Positions 1 to 13,390 of a stretch of DNA of 64,000 nt are shown piece by piece. Source of the stretch: Salminus brasiliensis. Lineage: Eukaryota > Chordata > Actinopteri > Characiformes > Bryconidae. Position numbers and translations under genes: made by a program. Each line of letters opens with the position of its first letter. Position 1 is the first letter of the stretch. The stretch spans positions 5,823,318-5,887,317 of the forward strand of contig NC_132891.1 of assembly GCF_030463535.1 (NCBI RefSeq), given 5' to 3'. The notes under the pieces are model-generated. The model made no database searches and was not told the origin of the DNA. It worked only from the letters and a program-made list of their open reading frames with translations.

Positions 1-345
1 AGCCCATCCAGCTTCAAGTACGGCTCGGCTCGACCTGCCATCCTTTAAGATCCACGGAAGACGAGCGTCCAGACTTTTTTCTGTCCTGCACCGAAGTGGT
101 GGAACGAACTTCCCCTGGGAGTCCAACACTCGCTGTCTTCAAACGCAGACTGAAGACCCTCCTCTTCCGTGAGTACTTGGGCGAAGTGTAGTGTAGTCAA
201 GTATTGTGGTCTCTTAGAGGTATCTTTGGTATATCTTGTCTATACAAACTAGCTAAGGGTATTTTCTGAATGAACAGTGGAGCACTTTTGTAAGTGGCTC
301 TGGGTAAGAGCATCTGATTAAATGCCCTAAATGTAAATGTAAATG
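1..345 (+). mobile_element. LINE 3' end fragment (RT C-terminal tail plus 3' tail)
   Basis: The sequence encodes a broken version of the C-terminal tail seen in many fish non-LTR retrotransposons (a PKWWNELPLGV-type motif around 105-125). It is followed at about 285-345 by a tail with the TTTACATTTA / GGCATTTA motif. The same element occurs in opposite orientation at about 23205-23702. The reading frame here has a stop and a frameshift, so it is a dead, 5'-truncated copy. The family (L2/CR1/Rex-like) is not resolved by eye. Confidence 0.7.
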
Positions 346-550
346 TGTGCCTCATTTTGAATGAGCTTGCTGTTATCATCCTGATTTTTAAATTGACCAG
401 ATTCCACTAGTTGATTGGTGGTTTACTCATTTAACTATGTTAAAAACAAGAATGTTAAAAAATAAGCTTATTACCATTTTTATGTCTGATCTTAAATGTT
501 TTAAATTAAATTTCATAAAAGCAGGTTTTCCATGCAATTTGTGAAGAATG

Positions 551-800
551 GGCAGTGGTGGATCAGCAGTCAGAGCACCAGGCTATTGACGACAGGGTTG
601 TGGGTTCAATACCCAGGCTTAGCAAGCTGCCACTGTTGGTCCCTTGAGTAGGGCCCTTCACCTGGGCAGCGCTCCGGACACATGTGCTTACCATCACCGT
701 GTGTGTTTGCTCACTAGCGTGTATATGTGTGTGTTCACTGCACGAATGGGTTAAAGGTGGAGGCCAAATTCCAATCCATCCAAGAGTGATGGAAAAGTTT
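551..800 (+). mobile_element. tRNA-derived SINE
   Basis: The head resembles a tRNA: an A-box-like stretch (GTGGATCAGCAGTCAGAGCA) and a B box (GGGTTCAATACC) near 600. It is followed by a body with CTGCCACTGTTGG, CCTTGAGTAGGGCCC and GGGTTAAAGGTGGAGGCC. Similar copies lie at 51711-51920 (+), 50570-50698 (-) and 59760-59946 (-). Confidence 0.7.
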
Positions 801-1287
801 TTTTTTTTGAATAAGTCACATGATTTATCAGTTGACACGGGTGGCTGGTGACTGGAGAAACAGCTGGCCCTATGGATGGTCCGACCGTGACACACAGCTT
901 CATTCTGAAATGGCAAATCCAAAGCTCGTCTGAAAATGACTCTGCACTGCTCTCTCAGAACTGTCGATTTGGTTCACCCTCCCAAATGTACGGTGGACGA
1001 GGTGGGCTACTGCTTATCCTGCCCAGCGTCTCTGAACGGCTAACAACACAGCCATAAAAAGCTTGCTAACGGCTGTAAGGATGGTTGTTCTAAAAGCAAA
1101 GACAGTAAAATCTGCTCCTAAAAAAACCCTCCTAATCACGGAAGTCTACATCATCTAAAATTTCAAACGCTTTTGTGAAACGTTTAAATGGAAACCCTGC
1201 TACAGTCTATTGGAACATGTATATGCAAATAGGGCCTGCAGTGGAAGTGGTCCGATTATGCATAGCTGTGCTAGCCAACTTTTAGCA

Positions 1288-1885
1288 AAGCACCTGTTTC
1301 GGCGTGCAGAGCGGCACTTCCCCTCGCTCTTTTCCAAGTAGTGTTAGCTCTTACCCTTATTAGGCTCACTTCCATATTTCTCCTGAGAGGATTTTACCAG
1401 TGGCTATACTTCTCTACAAGGGCTAGGCAAGCTGTGTGTGTGCATTCATTACAGTGGTTGGTCATAGGAACCAGGGGGCGATTTCTCCAACACAGGCCTT
1501 TATTTAGCATCCACAAAATCCAGCAAACCCACATTATTCATGATGATAATTATTCAGGGTTCCCCTATCTGATCCAGTGGACATATTTTAATGGATCGGG
1601 TATCGGCTATTTTAATCCCAGTCCATGTTCAGAGCACCATGTGGTGTCCTCAAGGCTCCGTTAACGTTAACACATTATTGGCTAACGCTAATGCTAATTC
1701 TCATATGCTATAGAAACCCAAATCACAGCAGATTCTCCCTCTATAAATCAGTTATTAAACACCAGTAGACCAACAACAACAGATATCAGTCCAGAGTGTG
1801 TAGCACTACACACACACTTACACACACACACACACACACACACAGGAAGTGATTAGACTGCAGTGTTGTAAAGGAGCTGGGAGCT
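1288..1885. repeat. Interspersed repeat, modules A and B
   Basis: Module A (about 1288-1446) recurs at about 1963-2158. Module B (about 1446-1885, including a CA run at 1803-1844) recurs at about 3096-3520 as a near-identical direct copy. The order A-B is intact here, but the two modules stand alone in the other places. No coding capacity is visible. The three related stretches may be pieces of one non-autonomous element or a local segmental duplication. Confidence 0.65.
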
Positions 1886-1962
1886 GATTGTTTTTTTTTT
1901 GTTTGTTTTTTTTTTAATTAAAAATATTTTAATTAAAAGTGAAGTGTTTAACCTCTTAAAAG

Positions 1963-2249
1963 CACCTGTTTCGGCGTGCAGATACTCGCAGCGGCACTTC
2001 CCCTCGCTCCCCTTTCCCCTTTTCCAAGCGGTGCTTCACCTGCTTTGCTAGTGTTAGCTCTTACCCTTATTAGGCTCACTTCCATACTTCTCCAGAGAGG
2101 ATTTTACCAGTGGCTATACTTCTCTACAAGGACTAGGCAAGCTGTGTGTGTGCATTCGCCCAGCCGTGTCAGCAATGGCTACAACTTAAAGTAGCAGAAT
2201 GCTGAATTCATTAGAAGGGGTGTCCACAAACATTTGGACATAGAATGTA
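1963..2249 (+). mobile_element. Module A copy ending in a MITE terminus
   Basis: The first part matches 1288-1446. The last part ends in GGGGTGTCCACAAACATTTG followed by GACATAGAATGTA. This is the right terminus of a small transposon seen many times in the window (for example 20500-20882). It shows that module A derives from that transposon family. Confidence 0.6.
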
Positions 2250-3095
2250 GTTTGTTGCTTCCTTGTATTTAACTCCGTCATTCAGCTGTGCCTGATGGAC
2301 TGTTCGACATTCTAGGGCCTATTTGAAGGCTGCAAGGTGAACAGTGCACCGGCAGCAATCACATAATCACATCAGACTCCTCCAGCTTTACACTGTGAAA
2401 GGACCTTGGCTACCTGATCCACACTGTAAAAAACCTGAAAAAAAACCCATCATGCAGTCTAGTAAAACGTATCAAATAAATACTGAAATAATAACAGAGT
2501 GGAGAGTAGAGCTTATTAATAAACCTCCAATTCATTTCACCTGCTGTGCTGCTTCACTTCTTCACAGTGCAGCATGTGAGTCAGTTGTTATCGCATGGAA
2601 ATCCAATCTGTGGATACACCATGAAGACGCCCCAGAGAGAGAAAACCCCTTCGTAGGACGAGTCGGCAGACTGTGTGTGGAGTCAAAGTGAGAGCAGGCC
2701 TCAGACACACTGTATTGGTTAAAAGCTGTCACTTTTTTTCAACAAATAACAGACTGATTAGACTGATCTGATTACTGTGGAGAACATATCTGAAGGGGGA
2801 AACTCTCACTCTCACTCAGTAACAGTAGCGTTTACCGTTTTCAATTATTTATTTTGAACAGGCTGCTGATCTTTCGCTTTGGTCGTAGTCGTCGTTCATT
2901 TTATTATTTATTATTTGACACAAATCATTACGTTAGATGTTGAGCAGAATTAGGACCAGTCATAGAAATAAAGAGGAATTACCCTGTTTGTTTGTTTTCA
3001 TTCTGTATACTTCAGGGGTTGAGATGTCAACAATGTCATTCAGATAGATTTGGTGTGAAATGCTCCATTGTAGAGAATCTCACTGAGTCACTTTT

Positions 3096-3540
3096 CATTA
3101 CAGTGGTTGGTGATAGGAACCAGGGGGCGATTTCTCCAACACAGGCCTTTATTTAGCATCCACAAAATCCAGCAAACCCACATTATTCATGATTATAATT
3201 ATTGGGGGTGTCCCTATCTGATCCAGAGGACATATTTTAATAGATTGGGTATCGGCTATTTTAATCCCAGTCCCTGTTCAGAGCACCATGTGGTGTCCTC
3301 AAGGCTCCGTTAACGTTAACACATTACCGGCTAACGCTAATGCTAATTCTCATATGCTATAGAAACCCAAATCACTCTATAAACCAGTTAATTCACACCA
3401 GTAGACCAACAACAACAGATATCAGTCCAGAGTGTGTAGCACTACACACACACTTGCACACACACACACACAGGAAGTGATTAGACTGCAGTGTTGTAAA
3501 GGAGCTGGGAGCTGATTGGTCAGGGAGGAAAGTCAGACTG
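3096..3540. repeat. Direct copy of module B
   Basis: This copy is nearly identical to about 1446-1885, including the GTTAACGTTAAC palindrome and a shorter CA run near 3445-3470. A few substitutions and small deletions separate the copies. No gene is visible. Confidence 0.7.
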
Positions 3541-5040
3541 GATTATCAGATATTAAACACTATAAAACAGTAATTTTAAGAAAAGTCTGATTATAGAAAC
3601 TGACACTGAAATAAAGGAATTTTACTAATCAGCTAACATATATATATTATTATATATATTATATATTATATAATATAAGTGTGGCTGTATTATTTATACA
3701 AACACAAAGATCGGATTAGTATCGGCTAATACTTTGAGAAACGGCTTGCATTGGATTGGGGGCAAAATCCAATCTGTACATCCCTTTTAATCATTGTAAA
3801 ATGGATGGAAATGGAATGGAAAATGGAAAATCTGAAAAAATAAAAACACTATTTTGACAGAGTTACAGAACTCTACATAGCAATTATTACAAAAAAAAAT
3901 TTTAGGCCAAAAACTTTTAAATATAAAATAAATATAAAAATATCCTAGACACCCGATACCATATTCATAATGACTGTGAGATTAGGCCTTCACTCTGTGC
4001 ACATTTCTGTAGTGTATTTTTGACTGTATCTGTATTTACATTTCTATCTGTAACACTGAGTGTCATGCTTTCCCTTTGCTACTGTGAATTTCCCCACTGT
4101 GGGACTCATAAAGAATAATCTTATCATATCTCATATTTAGTGTATTATGTTTTCACTGCAGTGCCCTTTAGAAAAAACATTTGTAGACAAACGGAAGTAG
4201 AACAACTTCTCAAGCATCTGGTAACATATATGTAACCAATTTGTATTTGGGAGGTTTTCTGGGAGGTGTCTGTCTGTAATCACCACCACTGTAGACAATT
4301 CTGACACTATGTTCGTCTAGCTTCATTTGTTATGATGAACTTCTGCAGAGAATTAGTCAAATCTGCAGAACTACCCTTTGAGTGTTTAACCCCTTAAAAG
4401 GCCTGTGACCCACCAGCGGGCCGATAGTGTTATTACAAGCTTCTATTACCAGAGAAAGGCCCCACCAGTTTGTACAGAAGTTCCTGTAGTTACTGAGTAA
4501 TACACCTTAGTGTGTGATTAGGCTCGGAGTGTCAAGAAGTTGGTCATTTTGATTTACCTGAAAATTGACAGCAAGTGTCATACAGTTTACAAGCTACATA
4601 AGGCCTACTGCACTGAAATCTGATAAGTAAGCAAACATCACAGACCACGTCTGACCATACTGTACTTAATGCAAATCTGGAAACAATACTTTGTCATTAC
4701 GCTAAATTATCTGCATATCAGCTTACATATCCTACTGTTGTTCATTCAGCATCACGTTCTGTTGATTTCACTGACCTCAGCTTTAAAGCACTCCAGAGAA
4801 GTCAGGAACTAAAGACAGTTTTCTCTTCACAGTGAGAGCGTTCTGATAAGGCTTTACCAGAAGCTTAAGTTATCGAGCTCAAAGGAAAGCTGTGGTTTCC
4901 AGACAAGCGAGACATGCTGAGATGATGCAAGTGCTTCTTTAGTTCATTTCCTGTTGTAGATGTACTGCATGTTTCAGCATGTCAGGTGCAAGGAGATCCC
5001 CTCCCCCAACATTTCATTCAGGCAGCTCAAATGACAAAAT
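3541..5040. other. Gene-free intergenic DNA
   Basis: No convincing coding exon is visible. It contains a TA-rich stretch at 3638-3680. A possible retroelement 3' tail lies near 4070-4135: GAATTTCCCCACTGTGGGAC followed by a TCTTATC-type run. The same motif occurs, inverted, at about 31405-31440 in the duplicated block. Confidence 0.5.
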
Positions 5041-5484
5041 CAAAATCATAAAAAAGACGCAAATGTGGAATATATATATACATAATATTACTATAATGAA
5101 ATCTGAAATATTACATGTATATCTTTATTGTATATGTATCCTAATTATCTCCTACATTGCACATTAAACTGCACATTTCATTCCTACATTTCTATTTGTT
5201 TTCATATGGTATGTGTATATAATTTAATTACTTACATGAAAAAGTGTATAAATACATATATACATACGTTTTTCATGTAAATAATTAAATGATATAGACA
5301 TATATACACATACATATAAATCACCTCACAAATAAATAAATAAATCAAATCACATCCCCCGCAATAGTTAATATATATGAATATTGTACATTATTGTATA
5401 TTATATATGTGAATAATCTACACACACATATCTATATCATTTAATTATTTACACACACTCACACACACACACACATATATATAT

Positions 5485-5524
<40 letters not shown>

Positions 5525-5818
5525 CAGTGCCAGGTATACACACACAAATACCCCAACATACACCACATTCAGTATGATGTATTCAATATCCATATACACA
5601 TTAACATACATCTTACATACACTATTGTACTGATCCAAATATATAAGCTATTATTCAAGCTATTATATATATATATATACATTAAATATATACCCCCCAC
5701 ATGTAATGCAATTAAGAGTCATTTGCAATAACCTGTAAATAATATTGCTATTGATTTTTTAAATTCTTATTTATATTGTGTATATAGTGTAAATTATATA
5801 TGATGTATGTATGTTAAT

Positions 5819-5879
<61 letters not shown>

Positions 5880-5990
5880 AATAATTCAATATATATAATA
5901 TATTTAATTATATTATATATGTATATGTATGTTTATATATCTATATATTTATAGTATATATATAAATATATATGTGTATGTATTTATTTA
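5041..5990. repeat. AT-rich and GT/CA microsatellite block
   Basis: The block is dense in TA, CA and GT dinucleotide runs, including CA at 5453-5475, GT at about 5485-5522, and a TA run followed by a GT run at 5820-5877. Open frames here (for example at 5483) consist of dinucleotide-encoded residues and are not genes. Confidence 0.85.
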
Positions 5991-6421
5991 TTTTTTTTGT
6001 AGATTTGATCATTCAGTCCAGTAAAAATGTGCATATCACACAAATACCACAACAAACACCATCCAATCAGAGCGGCTGAAATATAGACCTGTATTAACAC
6101 TTTCCAGTTTTTCTTTAATTCATTTTTCAGTTCATTATTCTGCTTATTTCTGGTAGTAAACTTCATGTCTGAGTGGAATCGGTCAGTGATCAATGACGTT
6201 AAGTCTATTTAAAAGCAACCTCAGATTGTTTTAAATTTCCCAAAATAAAGCAAGTGCTCTTGCTTAAAGGGATTTTACACGTTTTCGAGAGTGTTTCCTC
6301 TTCATTTCCTCGTCATTACATCCTTACACCACGTCTTCCTCCTTTTTTTTCACTATTTTTAACCAAATTCAACGAGCTTCAGCTAAATTTAGAGCCGCGC
6401 GCGCTCGGATTGGCTTTTGTA

Positions 6422-6423
<2 letters not shown>

Positions 6424-6457
<34 letters not shown>

Positions 6458-6511
6458 TGAGAGAGGGAGAGAGAGAGACAGAGAGAGTGTGAGTGTGAGT
6501 GTGTGTGTTGT
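6424..6511. repeat. GT and GA microsatellite upstream of nr4a1
   Basis: A GT run at about 6424-6455 passes into GAGAGA and GTGAGT runs and then a poly-T. It lies roughly 190 bp upstream of the consensus CRE. Alternating purine-pyrimidine tracts of this length can adopt Z-DNA. The open frames across it on both strands are artefacts of the repeat. Confidence 0.85.
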
Positions 6512-6561
6512 TTTTTTTTTTTTTTGCGTCAATGGAATCCCGTGCGTGCGTCATCGCTGCG

Positions 6562-6569
6562 TGACGCAA
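6562..6569. promoter_or_regulatory. CRE/ATF-like half site
   Basis: TGACGCAA differs slightly from the CRE consensus and resembles an ATF or C/EBP composite site. It sits about 85 bp upstream of the perfect CRE in the CpG-containing region before nr4a1. Confidence 0.4.
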
Positions 6570-6646
6570 AGCTCCACGATTGGTCGGCGCGAGCGGAAAG
6601 ATTCTCCAAATGGTGACTCCCCCCAGCCACGGGAAGGACGCGCCTC

Positions 6647-6654
6647 TGACGTCA
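6647..6654. promoter_or_regulatory. Consensus CRE in nr4a1 promoter region
   Basis: A perfect palindromic TGACGTCA lies in a CpG-rich stretch. Mammalian NR4A1 is a CREB-responsive immediate-early gene with such sites near its start, so the position about 2.3 kb upstream of the first coding exon (ahead of a non-coding exon) fits the family. The motif is seen directly; its function is inferred. Confidence 0.65.
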
Positions 6655-6699
6655 CGGGACAAGTAAGGACGATATGTAGAAAAAAAAAAAGAAAAGAGA

Positions 6700-6821
6700 A
6701 AAGAAAAAGAGGAGCAGCGAGAAACGTGAGAGAGAGAGTGAGCGAGACCGGGCGCGAGCGAGGTCGCCGGACTGTAGATGGTTGATCCATAGACGGACAT
6801 CCCGCACGAGCTGATGATCAG
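6700..6821 (+). other. nr4a1: Candidate non-coding first exon of nr4a1
   Basis: NR4A genes have a non-coding first exon and a coding exon that begins just before the ATG. The coding exon here begins at 8923 after a clear acceptor, so an upstream exon is needed. The GC-rich stretch after the CRE ends in a possible donor (ATCAG|GTCGGT) at 6821/6822. The start is not determined. A different first exon near 8.45 kb is also possible. Confidence 0.35.
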
Positions 6822-8106
6822 GTCGGTGACTGTTTACTGTGATAGCTACGCCGTCCGTTACTGCTTTCACGCGCTGTCTTTCAGCAGCTTCAGTGGCTCA
6901 GTACTGTCACACTGATGACATAATGACTGAGCTGGAGATACGAGGAGCTCGAAACGCGCTGCAAAACTTAAAGTACTTAGCTGTAATGTCGTAGAGAGAG
7001 ACAGAGGGACTTTATTTAGCCTTTTAACTTGTTTTAGTCTGAAATTAAATCATAAAAAGTGACAGATTAGGAGTAAAAACGCTGCCAACGATGCCATATA
7101 ATAACACATTCAACAACAGTGCAATTTTTAGTACATTTAGCATGGATCAGATACTAAAACTAAGCTTGTTGGGCTCGTTTTTGTCTGTTTTTGACCTAAA
7201 ATAAAAAAGCCAAAGTGCCAAAGTTAGTGGTGACCCAATGCAAATCAGTAGAAACGCTATTAGCAACAAAGCAGAATGATATTAATGAGAAAATGCAATG
7301 GATAAATGTTCATAACAAGCAATAAATGCAGATCCCTTTCATTATAATAATAATAATTATTATTATTATAATTATTATTATTATTATTACTTCAAATTGA
7401 ACGTCATCCAGCGAGACCGTAGCGCGAGCCTGCTCCTAACGCGTTAAAGGACTGACCCTGGACGCTACTTCAGCCCCCAGATTTCTTCCAAACAGGCTGA
7501 TATGACAGTGCAGCTGGTCAGCACTGAACGCTGAAGTGTGCTGTGAGACTGTGTGCTGTGCCCGAGCGCTGCAACAGGTGGCTCGAGGCGCGCACCCGCA
7601 GGTCTGCCTGGCTCGAGCCGTAGTGCTGTGCGGGGTCGAATGGCTTCGTTGCGTCGTTCGCTGGTTCTTGCAGGAGGTAGAGGCTGCAGCAGATGCATTG
7701 GTGTGTTTTTTGTTGTTGTTGTTGTTGTTGTTGTTGTTTTGACTGTTTGTAAATACGAATGCAATGAAAAATAAGTTAAGCAACGTCTTTAGTCAATATA
7801 TATATATATATGTATTGTTATATACGTTTTCATTTCTGCTCAGGAACTGAATCTGCATGGCTACCAGTTGCTTAGCTGTTATTGCTTCTGCTGAGGCATT
7901 TTTTTACGTATTAAGTTCGAAAGCCTCGTGCTTAAGTTTAGAGCACTCCACCCACTTCTTGTCTGCTGCTCTACAGTAGAGGGCGCTGTTTTGGTAGGTA
8001 ATGCGCGTTGGTTGGCATAGCTGGTGTCGAGCACTTGTCATTGTCTGTAAGACTGACTGAGGTTTGCAGGGAACCCTGAGTGTTTCTCCCTTACCTTACT
8101 TTTGGT

Positions 8107-8116
8107 CTATATATAG
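8107..8116. promoter_or_regulatory. MEF2-type motif
   Basis: CTATATATAG matches the MEF2 consensus and lies in the presumed first intron of nr4a1. Mammalian Nur77 is MEF2-regulated in T cells. The motif is short and AT-rich, so chance occurrence is quite possible. Confidence 0.3.
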
Positions 8117-8416
8117 TCTAATAATACGTTCACCCTCCGCAGATTTCAGCTTCACCAGTTAACATCCTCCAAAGCACAGCATGCTGCAGCATTAGGCTGT
8201 AAGACTTTTACAGTCTCCATTATGCAGAAGTGAACCCCGGCTATGAGAAGTGTGAATCAGCTGAAGAAGTCTGTCTGATTCAGTCTGATAGTTGCTCTCC
8301 AGCCAGCTCCTATTTGAACTTCTTGCAATCTCATTCATGACCTCTCGAGCTCGGGTGCATGTCTGAAAGTCAACTCTGAACTGTTCATCTAAAGTTATGC
8401 AGACTCATAAGAGTGG

Positions 8417-8424
8417 TATAAATA
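8417..8424 (+). promoter_or_regulatory. TATA box of a possible internal nr4a1 promoter
   Basis: A canonical TATAAATA, followed by GGCCCCGC, lies about 500 bp upstream of the ATG-containing exon. A transcript starting near 8447 would need a donor before 8900 to join the acceptor at 8921-8922. NR4A1 is known to use alternative promoters in mammals, so this is plausible but not shown. Confidence 0.45.
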
Positions 8425-8924
8425 GGCCCCGCTCTGGAAGCCTACTTTCCAGGCTTTCTCAGAAACTCTTCTACTCTGAACTGGTTGGAAGACGGACTTC
8501 GTCTCCCGCAGTGATGAGGAAATCAGCCATTTCCCAGGGTACTTGAGGTTGAAATGTTTAAAATGACTTGAAGATTGCCGTGATTGCAGCTGATGCTTGC
8601 TTTGAAAGGGTTTTCTTGACCCAGTAAGTCAGGGATGCCCTTTAAAATGCATACCAGGAGCAATGCTACCAAAGAACTGGGTCCAGCTTTATTTGGACAG
8701 CCTGCTGTAGATGATCTGAGACAAATAAGCAAACTATCTGGTGAAACTTTGTGGTTTCTCTGGTTGAATCTCTGAATCTATGGTTCAGATTAGGAATTTC
8801 AAGGTTAAGGTTAAGGTTTTGGAAAAAGGTTCAAAGATAGACAAGCATCTACAAAGCATCTTCAGGGGCCTAGCCAAATCATTTTGCGACACTAAAACAA
8901 CTGTTGTGGTTCTGCTCCACAGAA

Positions 8925-11920
<2,996 letters not shown>

Positions 11921-13390
11921 AAGTGGTTGGGATGAGGTCATGCACCAGGACGGCTGATGCGACAGCTTGACGAAAGACCTGGTCTCCACGTGAAGCACAG
12001 CAATACTTTGGGAGCACCTGAAGGCTTCTTGTTGATTCATGGAGATGCCTGCTATTCTCTGCTATTTTCTTTATTTTTTTTGGAATGAATTTAATGAATA
12101 ATGGTGGCACACCACTGCCACCTTCTCACCAGAGGACACTGATCTGCTCATAAGGAACTCAACATAAAGAGTGCAATGATCTTCTCGGAACCCCCTGGAA
12201 GCTCTTACAGCAGGAGCGGCATTGTGAATTGCCCCTATAATTCGACAATTCGCTGTGTTTTATTGCAAACTTTTGGACTGACTTTTACATACTGTAAACC
12301 ATGGAGAGCATCTTTGTGCTGTCACAGTATGCAGCGTCTAAGCAGCTTACGCAGGAGAGGAATCATAATCGCATCTTTATGCTTACACAGTATTACGGCT
12401 TTGTATATTCCAGGTACGTGAGCAAACACGTTTCAGACGTCCAGAGAAAACCAACGGTGCTTAAAAACACACCTGTGGCTTATTTGAAGCTGAAGAGGCT
12501 ACGGACCAAAATGAACATTGTTTACTTGGATGTGCATAATTACAAAACAAAAGCCTTAACTATCCTTAAATTAACCCAATGCCTTGGAGATGAACCTGCT
12601 AAAGTGACTTCAACGATTCATTTTCAACTGCAGTATTGCACTGGCTTGCAGAAGGGAGGTGAACCTGACTGCGGGCTTTCCATCCTCCACCGGGCATTTG
12701 GTGGCCCTCCTGGCAGAAAGGGCTGCTGTTCAGAAATTGGTATTCTCTCCTGATTAGATAGATTCTCCTTCTAGAAGTTGATTCTTACGGTTAAAAATGC
12801 AGTGGCTTCGGCATTCGGACATCTGTAAGTGTAGTGCTCTGCAGTAAAAGTGTAAAAGGCGTTATGATGGCGACTATACATTTCCATCGAATAGCTTCTG
12901 AAGGCATCTGGCGAACGTTGGCGACAGTGCAGCTACTTTACAGGCACCCAGTGCAGCCTCTTATAAGCATCTTACAAGAAGTCTCTGAGTGTTACCACTG
13001 ACTGATGAATTTGTTCAACGTGCCAGACTTTAGAGTATGCATATTTGTATGTACTGTATGTATAGAGATTGCTAAGATAGTCTATATATTTTGTCTTCAG
13101 AAAAAGTTGAAGAAAAATAATAAGAAGAAGAAAAGCTTTGGGCATTATGGTGTTTTTTGATATTTTTGATATTCTTAGATATTGTTTATCTTTCATAACA
13201 GATGTTCTTCAGCATTATCCTTTAAAAAAAAAGTCATGAACAGTCAGATTCATGTATTTCGGCCTTTACCCCATGCACAAAATTAAAGACAACTCACATG
13301 TAAGTGTCTGTTTGTTCTCTGAGGTATGACAAGACGGGAGCCAACAGCTCTGCTTGAAGATGTCTGATCAAATAAAAAATAAAACCCAAA
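11921..13390 (+). other. nr4a1: nr4a1 3' UTR with polyadenylation signals
   Basis: The stretch after the stop codon has no supported coding potential; open frames such as 12301-12753 resemble no known protein. Candidate signals are ATTAAA at 13282-13287 and two overlapping-region AATAAA signals at 13371-13376 and 13378-13383. The length of about 1.4 kb is reasonable for a fish nr4a1 message. Confidence 0.6.

Noticed and set aside
5483-5731. 82-codon open frame on the plus strand
   Set aside because: It is a GT/CA and TA microsatellite read as repeated dinucleotide codons; no domain or gene structure.
6369-6870. Several overlapping open frames on both strands
   Set aside because: They run across GT, GA and poly-A tracts in the nr4a1 promoter and contain only low-complexity residues.
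12301-12753. 150-codon open frame
   Set aside because: It lies in the nr4a1 3' UTR, has no recognisable similarity and no upstream promoter or splice logic.
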